A stretch of 64,000 nt of DNA from Scopulibacillus daqui. GTDB taxonomy: Bacteria; Bacillota; Bacilli; Bacillales; Sporolactobacillaceae. Where the stretch lies: the NCBI RefSeq assembly GCF_016908855.1, contig NZ_JAFBER010000005.1:121359-185358 (forward strand), written 5' to 3'. Each line of letters begins with the position of its first letter. The stretch's first letter is position 1. Under the pieces are notes generated by a model, which made no database searches, was not told the origin of the DNA, and was given only the letters and a program-made list of their open reading frames with translations. A program made the translations under genes and the position numbers. Positions 47,883-57,202 of this stretch are shown here, in pieces.

Positions 47883-47909
47883 CTGCAACTTCCTTTACAT
47901 TTTTAAAAT

Positions 47910-49307
47910 TTATGAATGAATGTGATTTTCCTTTCTCATTGAAACAATATAGTTGAACAATAAACCTGAGACAATCCAAAAAATGACATTGACTTGAGGT
48001 ATAAAATAAAGATTATTCGTCAAATTTTGCATAAAATAAGTAGCGCTGCCCGCAAAAATGGCAACTATAATTGGCCTTATGCGATGATTTGAGAGAAAAT
48101 ACTGCCTTGCGATAAAGTAATAATAAACAGCAAAAATCGACAAAAAAGTGATTAAACCCAAAATTCCTGTTTCGGCTAATATTTTTAAATAAGAGTTATG
48201 AACAGAATAAGCGCGATACCCCAGATTAAGATTCGGATATTTTTTTACATAATCCGGATACCTTACTAAATAATTTCCTTCGCCAACCCCAAGCATTGGA
48301 TTTTCTTTAAACATCATCCATCCTGTTTTCCAAAGGATTGTTCTAGAGACAACCGCTACCTCAGTATTATGATCTTCTCTTATGCTTTCAATGCTTTGGT
48401 TTTCTTCAATATTATTATTTTCGTCTGCGGCTTTCTTTTCTTGATCGTCACCTATATAAGTTTGTATAACATTTGACATAGCGTGCAAGGCTGATTTAGT
48501 TCTTAATTGAACATCCGGCATATTAAACAGAACGGCAATGATCACGACCGCAGAAATGATGATCCGCCATTTAAACAAACCTTTATAAAAGGCTTTTCCA
48601 GAAAACACAAATATTAAAAACAGTCCGCCAATAAATGTCACCCATCCGGCGCGGGTATAGGTGAGTATTAAATTAATAAGCAGAATGCCGCAGACAGCCA
48701 TTCCAAATATTTGCAAAAACTTTGATTTGACATAACAAACGACAAATAATAAAACGCATGGAAGGACAAAATTAATAAAACCTGCATAATAATTTGGATT
48801 AACAAATGTAGAAGCCACCCGGCCTTTTGCTTCATTTAGTGCATACATACCGCTTTGGTTAAGAGAAAAGCCAAACATATATTGAGCCAGCCCATAAAGC
48901 GCCACTAAAATAAGAGAAGCGCTAAACGTGTACAAGAACATCCGAAAATGGACATCCGTAAATTTCACCTTAACAACAATTAAAAATAAAAAAACATAAG
49001 AGAGATACCTCATGATTTCCATAGCCCCGGCTGCTATACTATAGGCTTTAAAAAGAGAAATAACTGAAACGATAAAATAAGCAGCAAAAGCAATCACAAA
49101 TGGGGATATGCGAAATGCAGCAAATGAGATGGCTCCTCTTATATAATCTATAAAAAAACAAATGGCCAAAATTGGAATCGTGATAATTTCTATAGATAAA
49201 GGGAGTGGTCCTAAATAAGCCTTAAAGAATACAATCGGAACAAAAAATAAATTTAACAAAATCGCATAATAAGTCAATACGATTTTTGACGTATTTTGTC
49301 CAACCAT
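47910..49307 (-). CDS. O-antigen ligase/polymerase-like (Wzy) membrane protein
   Basis: 465-residue protein with about twelve membrane segments and the Wzy_C/WaaL domain. The large extracellular loop contains LGVGEGNYLVRYPDY and ends near HNSYLKILAETG, the usual catalytic region. It is comparable to TuaE, the teichuronic acid polymerase. The loop also has an Asn/Glu-rich insert (about 310-330, DENNNIEENQSIE). The ATG at 49307 follows AAAGGAA. It is probably the polymerase or ligase of the polysaccharide encoded here. Confidence 0.87.
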   Translation of the reverse strand: MVGQNTSKIVLTYYAILLNLFFVPIVFFKAYLGPLPLSIEIITIPILAICFFIDYIRGAISFAAFRISPFVIAFAAYFIVSVISLFKAYSIAAGAMEIMRYLSYVFLFLIVVKVKFTDVHFRMFLYTFSASLILVALYGLAQYMFGFSLNQSGMYALNEAKGRVASTFVNPNYYAGFINFVLPCVLLFVVCYVKSKFLQIFGMAVCGILLINLILTYTRAGWVTFIGGLFLIFVFSGKAFYKGLFKWRIIISAVVIIAVLFNMPDVQLRTKSALHAMSNVIQTYIGDDQEKKAADENNNIEENQSIESIREDHNTEVAVVSRTILWKTGWMMFKENPMLGVGEGNYLVRYPDYVKKYPNLNLGYRAYSVHNSYLKILAETGILGLITFLSIFAVYYYFIARQYFLSNHRIRPIIVAIFAGSATYFMQNLTNNLYFIPQVNVIFWIVSGLLFNYIVSMRKENHIHS

Positions 49308-49401
49308 GTTTATTCCTTTCCTTTTTTCGATTCTAAAATCGAAAAAACACTTTTTATCGTACCACAAAATAAAAACATTACAAGAGACTTGGTAAAATTT
49401 A

Positions 49402-50499
49402 TCATAATATATGCTGATAATTGTCGTATATCATTTCGTACAATTGATGCAATGAAAAATGGCTTTTGGCATGCTGATAAAGCCGCTCTCCCATATCTCC
49501 AAGCTTTCCTGCCTGTTTTATTTTTTTAGCCGTTAAAATGGCTTCTTTCAGAGAAGCAGGGTCTCCCTTTGGCACAACAAAACCCATTGATTGGTCTGGA
49601 ATCAGCGCGTTTACGCCGCCGACATTAGTCGCGATTACAGTCTTTTTCATTTTCGCCGATTCCAATAAAACAAGCGGAAAACTCTCACTATAAGAGGCTA
49701 ACAGACTTATATCAGCCAAATCGATAAGCGCTTCAACATCACTCCTGAAACCTAAAAAGCGCACTTGTGATATCAATCCCATTTCTCTTGCCTTAGCTTC
49801 TAGGTCTTTTTTTGAAGGCCCATCGCCGATGAGAAGCACCTTAATATTTATATCGTTTAATTCTTTTAATGCTTTAAAGACAATTTCATGGCCTTTAATG
49901 GGGTGGCATCGAGCAGCCATAGCAATGATAAAGTCATCTTCTGTAAGACCAAATGCTTCTTTCTTGAGTTTTGAGAGATGCAGGCGATTGTCAAACTGAA
50001 TGCCGTTATATACCGTTTTTATTTTTTCTTTCTCAAGCCCCTCTTCGATCAGCCTGTTTTTGAGATGATCAGAAACTGCAAAAATTAAATCAATGCTGTT
50101 GAATGTCTTTTTATTGATCATGCTGAAAATTTTTCCTCTAAGGCCTTTATGCATAAAATCTAAAGATGGGTCGCTGTGAACGGTCGCCACCCATGGGGCA
50201 CGCAATTTACGCTTGATTAAGTATGTAAATAAATTGGCTCGGGCACCATGGGAATGAATAATATCATAATCCTTTTCATTAATATGATTCACCATCTTTT
50301 TTAATACAGATAAATCATAGCGGGAGGTTTGTTCCAATAATTGAACGTTTATATCTAAATGACAGGCCTCATCATATAACAGCCCTTTTTGGAAAACAAT
50401 CAAGGCTGCGTCACCTTTTGGAAAACATTTAAGCAAAGAAAGCAAATGTTTCCGTGAACCGCCTGTTTCTCCGCCGCTGATCACATGAACAACCTTCAT
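49402..50499 (-). CDS. Glycosyltransferase family 4
   Basis: 365-residue GT-B enzyme: N-terminal acceptor domain with HVISGGETGGSRKH, C-terminal nucleotide-sugar domain with AARCHPIKGHEIVFKAL, LIGDGPSK and the E-x7-E motif in ESFPLVLLESAK. It is predicted cytoplasmic and membrane-associated, adding a sugar to the lipid-linked repeat. Sugar specificity cannot be read from the sequence. Same strand as its neighbours. Confidence 0.87.
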   Translation of the reverse strand: MKVVHVISGGETGGSRKHLLSLLKCFPKGDAALIVFQKGLLYDEACHLDINVQLLEQTSRYDLSVLKKMVNHINEKDYDIIHSHGARANLFTYLIKRKLRAPWVATVHSDPSLDFMHKGLRGKIFSMINKKTFNSIDLIFAVSDHLKNRLIEEGLEKEKIKTVYNGIQFDNRLHLSKLKKEAFGLTEDDFIIAMAARCHPIKGHEIVFKALKELNDINIKVLLIGDGPSKKDLEAKAREMGLISQVRFLGFRSDVEALIDLADISLLASYSESFPLVLLESAKMKKTVIATNVGGVNALIPDQSMGFVVPKGDPASLKEAILTAKKIKQAGKLGDMGERLYQHAKSHFSLHQLYEMIYDNYQHIL

Positions 50500-50575
50500 A
50501 TCGCTGCCTCCTTTTAATAAAGAAGCCCCGTATAACTTGCTTTGCTTTATCTTTCAGCTAGTGCTCAGGCTTAAT

Positions 50576-51304
50576 TTAAACCAAGTCTTCCTTTCGATTG
50601 AGCAATGCTTTTAATAAAAATGCCGGCAGAACAAGCTGCCTCCTAATCCGGGACGGTTCTTTCATTAAGCGGTAAAACCATTCTAAGCCTGTCTTTCTAA
50701 AAACTCTTGGCGCACGTTTGACATTGCCGCTTAACACATCAAAGCTGCCTCCCACCCCTTGGACAACCTTAGCATTCAGCTTGTCAAGATTTTCTTTAAT
50801 CCAAAATTCCTGCCTTGGACTTCCCAAAGCGACAAATAATAAATCGGGGCGACAATGATTGATGTCAGAAACAATTTTATCTGTATCTTGTTCATAACCG
50901 TGCATAAATCCGGCTATTTCAAGATTCGTATATTTTTTGCTGATCTCTTCAGCGGCTTTTGCAACAACCGTGTCTCGCGCGCCGAAAAGGTAGATTCGAT
51001 AACGTTCAGCATGAGCTAGTTCAAGCAGCTGTTCCATCAGATCAATACCAGTTACCCTTGATTGAATCGCTCCCCTTCTTAATTTGCTGGCAATGATCAC
51101 GCCGATCCCATCCGGTATTTGATAAGTTGCTGAATTAAGCAGTTCTAATAAGGCTTCGTTTTTATTCGCCCTTACAATTTTTTCTGGATTGATCGCTATA
51201 ATCGTTGACTTTAAGCCTGCTTGTATCCTTTGGTTGATGCTGTCGATAATCTCTTTATCATTTAACGGTGTCACATTGACCCTAAGAATCATTTCCCTAT
51301 CCAT
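50576..51304 (-). CDS. tagA: N-acetylmannosaminyltransferase TagA/WecG/CpsF family
   Basis: 242-residue GT26 enzyme that adds ManNAc to GlcNAc-PP-undecaprenol, making the linkage disaccharide primed by TagO. Family signatures are present: NPEKIVRANKN, DGIGVIIASKL, RVTGIDLMEQLLELA, GSPRQEFWI and GVGGSFDVLSG. The basic C-terminal tail (RRQLVLPAFLLKALL) is the membrane-docking part. The ATG has only a weak AAAGG site close by. Confidence 0.92.
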   Translation of the reverse strand: MDREMILRVNVTPLNDKEIIDSINQRIQAGLKSTIIAINPEKIVRANKNEALLELLNSATYQIPDGIGVIIASKLRRGAIQSRVTGIDLMEQLLELAHAERYRIYLFGARDTVVAKAAEEISKKYTNLEIAGFMHGYEQDTDKIVSDINHCRPDLLFVALGSPRQEFWIKENLDKLNAKVVQGVGGSFDVLSGNVKRAPRVFRKTGLEWFYRLMKEPSRIRRQLVLPAFLLKALLNRKEDLV

Positions 51305-51371
51305 TTGCCTTTGCCAACCTTTTATAAAGTCTATTTATACGTATTGTTGGCGAATGAATTGAGTAATATGC

Positions 51372-51412
51372 AAAAAAGCAAAGCTGCATCATGAACTGAT
51401 TTTCAGCTTTGC
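51372..51412 (-). terminator. Terminator after the UDP-ManNAc dehydrogenase gene
   Basis: GCAAAGCTG/CAGCTTTGC stem (51378-51386 and 51404-51412) and T6 on the minus strand. Confidence 0.85.
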
Positions 51413-51426
51413 CCTTGGCATCTCTT

Positions 51427-52770
51427 TTAGTTTTTCTTAACTTTCTTTATGTTAACCTTATATTTCATTTTTCTTGACTTTATCACATTTTCCGTCATTT
51501 CCTCAGCTTCTTTTAAATGGCCGATTTTATATACTTTGATGCCGTTATTTTTCAGGCTTATGCAATCTCTTGTATCGAAAATAACCGGGGTTTTCATATT
51601 TTTGATAAATAGTTGAGCATCAAACTGTTTAAATTCTTTATGATCAGTTAAGACAACAGCTAAATGAGCTTCAGACAGCGCTTTGTCTAATGAAACAAGG
51701 TCAATATTAATATTTTCCTGCTTAATATATGGATCATAAATATTAATGCGTATTCCATTGAGATTTTTCAATAAGCGGTATACTTGAATGGCCGGACTTT
51801 CCCTTATATCGTCGCTGTTCCCTTTATAGGCAAGGCCTAATAAGGCAACTTTGGGATTTTCTATATGAGAGATTAGAAGTTTAACATGGGAAGCGACAAA
51901 CGAAGGCATTGATTGGTTAATATCCCTTGCCAGCTTAATTAACTTTGCTTCATTTTCGGCTTTTTCAACAATAAAGTAAGGATCAACAGCGATACAATGC
52001 CCCCCGACGCCTGGACCGGGCTGATGAATGTTAACCCTTGGATGCTTATTGGCGAGCCTTATCACTTCATGAGCATTGATGTTTAACTTTTTGCTGATTT
52101 TTACTAATTCATTCGCAAGGGCAATGTTCACATCTCTATATGTATTTTCCATTAATTTGGCCATTTCAGCTGCTGCTGCTTCTGTCTCCAAAACCTCTCC
52201 TTTGACAACTTTCCGATAAACTTTTGCAGATTCTGATGCTGCCTCTCGAGTATAGCCCCCGACAATCCGGGTATTATGTATTAATTCATGAAGAATATTC
52301 CCGGGTATCACCCGTTCTGGACAATAAGATAGATAAATATCGTTATTTTCAAGAACCCAGCCTGCTTTTTTTAACATCGGCACAACAACATCTTGTATCG
52401 TCCCCGGTGGAACCGTTGATTCAACAATGACAATATTTCCTTTTCTAAGATAAGGCAATATTGATTGAACCGCTTGAATAACCGCATCAATATTTGCCGT
52501 GTTATCGTCGTGGACAGGTGTTGGCACGGCAATGATATAAACATCCGACGGAGCCGGCTTAATATCAGCCTTTAATTTCCCGCTTTGAACAGCCTCTGTC
52601 ACAACCTTCCTCAGACCTGTTTCTTCAATATGAATATTGCCCTTTGTCAAAGTTGATACAATTTTGTTGTTAATATCAACGCCAAGCACATGGTAGCCGG
52701 CTTTTGCAAAAATCGCCGCCGTCGGCAAACCAATATACCCCAGCCCAATCACGCACACTTTTTCGATCAC
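51427..52770 (-). CDS. wecC: UDP-N-acetyl-D-mannosamine dehydrogenase (WecC type)
   Basis: 447-residue NAD-dependent dehydrogenase of the UDP-Glc/GDP-Man family that would oxidise UDP-ManNAc to UDP-ManNAc uronic acid. Rossmann motif VIGLGYIGLP, conserved ESTVPPGT, CPERVIPG and the catalytic-Cys segment GPGVGGHCIAVDPYF are present. A GTG start at 52770 is preferred after GGGGG; an ATG at 52815 would add 15 Ser/Gly-rich residues but lacks a near ribosome site. The C terminus is very basic. The mnaA gene in this window supplies UDP-ManNAc. Confidence 0.87.
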   Translation of the reverse strand: MIEKVCVIGLGYIGLPTAAIFAKAGYHVLGVDINNKIVSTLTKGNIHIEETGLRKVVTEAVQSGKLKADIKPAPSDVYIIAVPTPVHDDNTANIDAVIQAVQSILPYLRKGNIVIVESTVPPGTIQDVVVPMLKKAGWVLENNDIYLSYCPERVIPGNILHELIHNTRIVGGYTREAASESAKVYRKVVKGEVLETEAAAAEMAKLMENTYRDVNIALANELVKISKKLNINAHEVIRLANKHPRVNIHQPGPGVGGHCIAVDPYFIVEKAENEAKLIKLARDINQSMPSFVASHVKLLISHIENPKVALLGLAYKGNSDDIRESPAIQVYRLLKNLNGIRINIYDPYIKQENINIDLVSLDKALSEAHLAVVLTDHKEFKQFDAQLFIKNMKTPVIFDTRDCISLKNNGIKVYKIGHLKEAEEMTENVIKSRKMKYKVNIKKVKKN

Positions 52771-52898
52771 CCAGTATCCCCCGCTCCCAGATGCTGACGA
52801 TGGATTTTCTTTCATAAATATTTGAGCCAGCCTCTTATATCATCATAGTTCACAAGCGGGCCGATTATGACTTGACTTAACAAATCGGCACGATGTCA

Positions 52899-52926
52899 TT
52901 GATTTTTATCAATAAACATATATATT
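52899..52926 (+). promoter_or_regulatory. Likely promoter of rfbA
   Basis: TTGATT (52899-52904), 16 bases, TATATT (52921-52926) on the plus strand, 32 bases upstream of the start. Confidence 0.5.
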
Positions 52927-52957
52927 TACCATTTCATCTCAGAAGCGGGGGTTGTAT

Positions 52958-53695
52958 ATGAAAGGGATTATTCTGGCAGGCGGTACAGGATCAAGACTTT
53001 ACCCTTTGACAAAGATCACTAATAAACACTTGCTTCCAATCGGGAAATATCCAATGATTTATCATGCCATCAATAAGCTTAAAGAAGCTGACATTGATGA
53101 TATTTTAATTGTTACCGGCAGAGAGCATATGGGCGATGTGGTTAATTTGCTGGGAAGTGGGCAAGATTTTAATGTAAAGTTCACTTATAAAGTGCAGGAT
53201 CACGCCGGCGGTATTGCCGAAGCTTTGGGCCTTGCTGAAACATTTGCAGGACATGAGCGAATGGTCGTTATACTCGGAGATAATATTTTTCAAGACAACA
53301 TTCGCGAATACGTGAATAAATTCAAAGCACAAGCATCAGGTGCGAAAATACTTGTAAAAAAGGTTAAAGATCCTCATCGCTTTGGCGTTGCTGAAATTGC
53401 CGGCAATTATATTGCATCTATTGAAGAAAAACCTAAATATCCTAAGTCTGACTATGCTGTTACCGGCATTTATATGTACGATTCACAAGTCTTTGACATT
53501 ATTAAAAGCCTTAAGCCGTCAGCCCGCGGCGAATTGGAAATTACCGATGTTAATAACACTTATATTGAAAAGGGGCTGCTGACATTCGATATCCTTGAAG
53601 GCTGGTGGACTGATGCGGGAACACATCCGTCATTATATTATGCGAACACATTAACTAAAGGCATGGATTTAGAATACATTCAAAACGATCTATAG
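52958..53695 (+). CDS. rfbA: Glucose-1-phosphate thymidylyltransferase
   Basis: 245-residue nucleotidyltransferase that makes dTDP-glucose, the first step of dTDP-rhamnose synthesis. Signature GIILAGGTGSRLYPLT, the metal-binding ILGDNIF, and EEKPKYPKSDYAVTGIY are present. It is of the shorter SpsI/YfnH-like type. The ATG follows GCGGGGG. It is separated from rfbBCD, which lie on the other strand 1.9-4.2 kb away. Confidence 0.92.
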   Translation: MKGIILAGGTGSRLYPLTKITNKHLLPIGKYPMIYHAINKLKEADIDDILIVTGREHMGDVVNLLGSGQDFNVKFTYKVQDHAGGIAEALGLAETFAGHERMVVILGDNIFQDNIREYVNKFKAQASGAKILVKKVKDPHRFGVAEIAGNYIASIEEKPKYPKSDYAVTGIYMYDSQVFDIIKSLKPSARGELEITDVNNTYIEKGLLTFDILEGWWTDAGTHPSLYYANTLTKGMDLEYIQNDL

Positions 53696-53738
53696 CTGAT
53701 TCTTCTAAGCCGTCTATGAAAAATATAAGGAGCATGCT

Positions 53739-54692
53739 ATGACATCAATAAATATCGCTGTCGTCATTCTCAATTGGAATAATTGGCAAGATACTATAAA
53801 ATGTATTGATGATTTTAAAAAACAAGAAAAACCAGTAGATATTATCGTTGTTGACAATGCCTCAACAGATGGATCACAATCATATCTTCAAGACATTGAC
53901 GGCATTACTTTCCTGCAGAACGATAGAAATGATGGCTATGCCCGCGGCAATAATCTAGGCATCTATTCAGCGATTAAAAGAAATAATGATGCCGTTGTCG
54001 TTGTGAATAACGATATTACAATACGCTCAACAAGCTGGTCAGAAGATCTGCAGACATCCATTAGCAGACTGCCGGCAAATTGGGGGTATCTTGGGTTTAA
54101 AATTGTCAATGCGGACGGCTCTGTTTTTCAAGACCGCCCCGTCAATTTGCCAAATCTGAAAGATATTTTCTTAAGCAATACATTGATAGGCTGTCCATTA
54201 AGACCTTTTAGGCGGCAAAAGCCGTTTGCAGCTCATAGTCATCTGATTAAATCAGATATTGTTTCCGGTGCATGTTTTGCCTTAAATAGCAAGGCTGTCA
54301 AACAAATCGGCGCTTTCGATCCTTTTACCTTTTTGTACGGCGAAGAAAGGATTTTAGCCAAAAAATACTTAGACCACCATTGGCAAGGATATATTGATTT
54401 ATCTATAGAGGTGGAGCACGCAGAATCTTCAACAACTAAACATTATCCATCCATTGTTTATGTAAACCGATTAAGAAGCGAGCTGTATTATATTTACAAA
54501 ACCCGCCAATATAAAGCGCCGATCTGCTATTTATGGATATTATTGCGAATAACCGATACTTTATTGCGGACATTCATCAAAAACGTTTCATTGACGACAT
54601 TTAAAGATACAATCAAAATGTATAAAAATATTTTTAACGACATTCAGCGCTTTGAATCTGACAAAGAAAAGCTTCCGTCTTTTAATCATTAA
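53739..54692 (+). CDS. Glycosyltransferase family 2 (rhamnosyltransferase-like)
   Basis: 317-residue GT-A enzyme: LNWNNWQDTIKCI and VVDNASTDGS at the nucleotide-sugar site, then VVVNNDITI as the DXD-like metal motif and GACFALNSKAV. The sequence resembles WbbL-type rhamnosyltransferases, and it follows rfbA by 43 bases, which would fit transfer of rhamnose; that specificity is inference. The ATG has an AAGGAGC site. Confidence 0.85.
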   Translation: MTSINIAVVILNWNNWQDTIKCIDDFKKQEKPVDIIVVDNASTDGSQSYLQDIDGITFLQNDRNDGYARGNNLGIYSAIKRNNDAVVVVNNDITIRSTSWSEDLQTSISRLPANWGYLGFKIVNADGSVFQDRPVNLPNLKDIFLSNTLIGCPLRPFRRQKPFAAHSHLIKSDIVSGACFALNSKAVKQIGAFDPFTFLYGEERILAKKYLDHHWQGYIDLSIEVEHAESSTTKHYPSIVYVNRLRSELYYIYKTRQYKAPICYLWILLRITDTLLRTFIKNVSLTTFKDTIKMYKNIFNDIQRFESDKEKLPSFNH

Positions 54693-54715
54693 AGATTTTT
54701 CTTCTGTTCTCCTAT

Positions 54716-54753
54716 AAAAAAACGGACACTTCAGCGTGAAATGTCCGTTTTTT
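54716..54753. terminator. Bidirectional terminator GT2 / rfbD
   Basis: AAAAAAACGGACA/TGTCCGTTTTTT stem between convergent genes; the rfbD stop codon lies in its loop. Confidence 0.9.
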
Positions 54754-55591
54754 CTTCGAGAAAATCCTTTAAGGCCAAACGCCAATGCCTCATCTCCTGA
54801 AACCCGCCTAATCTCAATGATAAATGCTCAAAAACTGAATTTTTCGGCCTGCTTGCCGGGCGCATAAAGTCTGCCGTGCTGACTGGATGGACTTTAACAG
54901 CCCTGTCAGATTCCTCAAAAATAGCTTGAGCAAATTCATACCAGGAGCATGCCCCGGTGTTTGAAATATGATAGATGCCAAATTGATCAGTTTTGATAAT
55001 ATCAATCAGACGCAGCGAAAGGTCGACTGTATAAGTCGGCGAACCAAATTGATCATTAACAACTTTAACCTCTTTTCTTTCCTTAGCCAGGTTAAGCATT
55101 GTATTGACAAAATTCTTGCCATGCCTGCCGAAAAGCCATGACGTTCGTATAATAAAAAATTTTGAATGAAAGTCCTTAACAAAGGCCTCGCCGGCTAGTT
55201 TTGATTGTCCATATACCCCCAGCGGACTTGTATTGTCGAATTCATGATAGGGTCCTTCTTTTAAACCATTAAACACATAATCTGTACTTATATATACTAG
55301 TTTCGCCCGAACGTCTTCTGAAGCAGCAGCAATATTCCTTGTACCATAAGCATTAACAGCGAATGCTTGATCACGGTCGGTTTCCGCTTGATCAACGTTT
55401 GTATAGGCTGCGGCATGGATAACAATATGAGGACGAATGTCTTTAGCAACGGCGGCAGTCTGCTGTTGGTTGGTAATATCCAATTGCTTATGGCCGAATG
55501 GGTAAACAGAATAACCGCAGCTTTTTAGAATCCAGGTTAACTCTCTGCCAAGCTGACCGTTTGCACCGGTGATGAGAACCTTTTGACTCAT
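54731..55591 (-). CDS. rfbD: dTDP-4-dehydrorhamnose reductase
   Basis: 286-residue short-chain reductase, the last step to dTDP-L-rhamnose. Rossmann motif LITGANGQLGREL, STDYVFNG and the YGQSKLAGE catalytic Tyr-Lys pair are present. The ATG at 55591 overlaps the rfbB stop by four bases. The order rfbC-rfbB-rfbD on one transcript gives coordinated synthesis. Confidence 0.94.
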   Translation of the reverse strand: MSQKVLITGANGQLGRELTWILKSCGYSVYPFGHKQLDITNQQQTAAVAKDIRPHIVIHAAAYTNVDQAETDRDQAFAVNAYGTRNIAAASEDVRAKLVYISTDYVFNGLKEGPYHEFDNTSPLGVYGQSKLAGEAFVKDFHSKFFIIRTSWLFGRHGKNFVNTMLNLAKERKEVKVVNDQFGSPTYTVDLSLRLIDIIKTDQFGIYHISNTGACSWYEFAQAIFEESDRAVKVHPVSTADFMRPASRPKNSVFEHLSLRLGGFQEMRHWRLALKDFLEEKTDISR

Positions 55592-56589
55592 ACACGTTCC
55601 CTGTCCAACAGAAGATAGTCGCCAGTCTGAATATGTTGCCGCCAAGTTTCATGCTTAACATACCAATTGACAGTATCTTCAAGCCCTTGACTAAACGTAT
55701 ATTTAGGCTCCCAACCTAAATCTTTATTAATTTTTGCCGTGTCCACGGCATACCTTAAGTCATGCCCTAACCGGTCATTGACAAATGTAATAAGATCTGT
55801 TGGCTTTCCTAATATTTGCAATAACATGTTAATAACCTCTAGGTTCGTTCTTTCATTGTGCCCGCCAATATTATAAATCTCACCAGGTCTCCCGTTATGA
55901 ATGACAAGATCAATGGCAGAACAATGATCTTGAACATGAATCCAGTCGCGGACATTTTTGCCGTCGCCGTAGACAGGCAAAGGCTGATCCTGCAAAGCTC
56001 GAGTAATCATCAGCGGAATCAGTTTTTCGGGAAATTGATAAGGGCCGTAATTATTTGTGCACCTTGTGATATTCACATTTAATCCATACGTTGTATAATA
56101 TGACATCACCAAAAGATCCGCCCCGGCTTTGCTTGCCGAATAAGGACTGTTAGGGGAAAGCGGTGTTTCTTCCGTAAAATAACCTTCCCTTCCCAAAGAG
56201 CCGTACACTTCATCTGTTGAGATTTGAATGAACTTTTCGATATGATTTTGTCTTGCGGCTTCCAGCAATACTTGCGTTCCCATCACATTGCTTTTAATAA
56301 AGATGCCCGGGTCTTTAATGCTTCTATCAACATGTGACTCTGCCGCAAAATGAACGATAATATCAATCGCGTGCTCTTTAATTAGACCGCCAACAAGTTT
56401 ACTGTCGCCAATATCACCTTTAACAAACGTATAATGCTTGTTATCCTCGACATCTTTTAAATTCTCCAAATTCCCAGCATAAGTCAATAAATCCAAGTTC
56501 ACGATACGATAGTCCGGATACTTTCTTAGCATGTAGTGCACAAAGTTGCTGCCGATAAAACCCGCGCCGCCTGTAATAAGGATATTCAT
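55588..56589 (-). CDS. rfbB: dTDP-glucose 4,6-dehydratase
   Basis: 333-residue extended SDR enzyme. NAD-binding ILITGGAGFIGSN, STDEVYG and the catalytic YSASKAG (Tyr-x3-Lys) are present, followed by RCTNNYGPYQFPEK. The ATG at 56589 is six bases after GAGGTG; the GTG at 56598 is too close to that site. Confidence 0.95.
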   Translation of the reverse strand: MNILITGGAGFIGSNFVHYMLRKYPDYRIVNLDLLTYAGNLENLKDVEDNKHYTFVKGDIGDSKLVGGLIKEHAIDIIVHFAAESHVDRSIKDPGIFIKSNVMGTQVLLEAARQNHIEKFIQISTDEVYGSLGREGYFTEETPLSPNSPYSASKAGADLLVMSYYTTYGLNVNITRCTNNYGPYQFPEKLIPLMITRALQDQPLPVYGDGKNVRDWIHVQDHCSAIDLVIHNGRPGEIYNIGGHNERTNLEVINMLLQILGKPTDLITFVNDRLGHDLRYAVDTAKINKDLGWEPKYTFSQGLEDTVNWYVKHETWRQHIQTGDYLLLDRERV

Positions 56590-56607
56590 AGCGTGCACCT
56601 CATTTTT

Positions 56608-57153
56608 TTAAAAATTAATCTCCGCATGCTTAAAACCAGGGTACTTTTGATCTTTTTCCGATAAGATGGGATCAGTGACAGGCCAGTCAATATTTAACTC
56701 AGGGTCATCCCATTGTATTCCTCTTTCGTGATCCGGCGAATAATAGCTGTCGACTTTGTACATCACTTCCGTATCGGGCACAAGCGTACAAAAACCGTGG
56801 GCAAAACCTTTAGGCACAAACAATTGATACTTATTATATTCGGTTATGATAAAACCTTGCCACTTGCCGAAAGTGGATGATTGTCTCCTTAAATCGACGA
56901 TCACGTCATAGATTGCCCCGCGAAGCACTCTGACTAATTTAGCTTGCGATTTTGGATTTAATTGATAATGAAGTCCTCTTAAAACGCCAGGCTCCTTAGA
57001 AAAAGACTGATTATCTTGAACAAATGCCGGATAAATTCCAAATGAAGCTAAGGTTTGCGCATTGTAAGCTTCCATAAAAAAACCGCGGGCATCCTTAAAA
57101 ACATCAGGATTTATCAAAAAAGCATCAGCAAACTTCGTCTTTATTAATTGCAT
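56608..57153 (-). CDS. rfbC: dTDP-4-dehydrorhamnose 3,5-epimerase
   Basis: 181-residue cupin-fold epimerase. Conserved DARGFFMEAYN, LRGLHYQ (catalytic His region), KLVRVLRGAIYDVIVDLR and FVPKGFAHGF are present. The ATG follows GGAGGTTCTG. First of the three contiguous rfb genes. Confidence 0.95.
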   Translation of the reverse strand: MQLIKTKFADAFLINPDVFKDARGFFMEAYNAQTLASFGIYPAFVQDNQSFSKEPGVLRGLHYQLNPKSQAKLVRVLRGAIYDVIVDLRRQSSTFGKWQGFIITEYNKYQLFVPKGFAHGFCTLVPDTEVMYKVDSYYSPDHERGIQWDDPELNIDWPVTDPILSEKDQKYPGFKHAEINF

Positions 57154-57202
57154 CAGAACCTCCCCTTTTTTTGGGATCGGGCCCGTGATCTGCCGATAAA
57201 CT

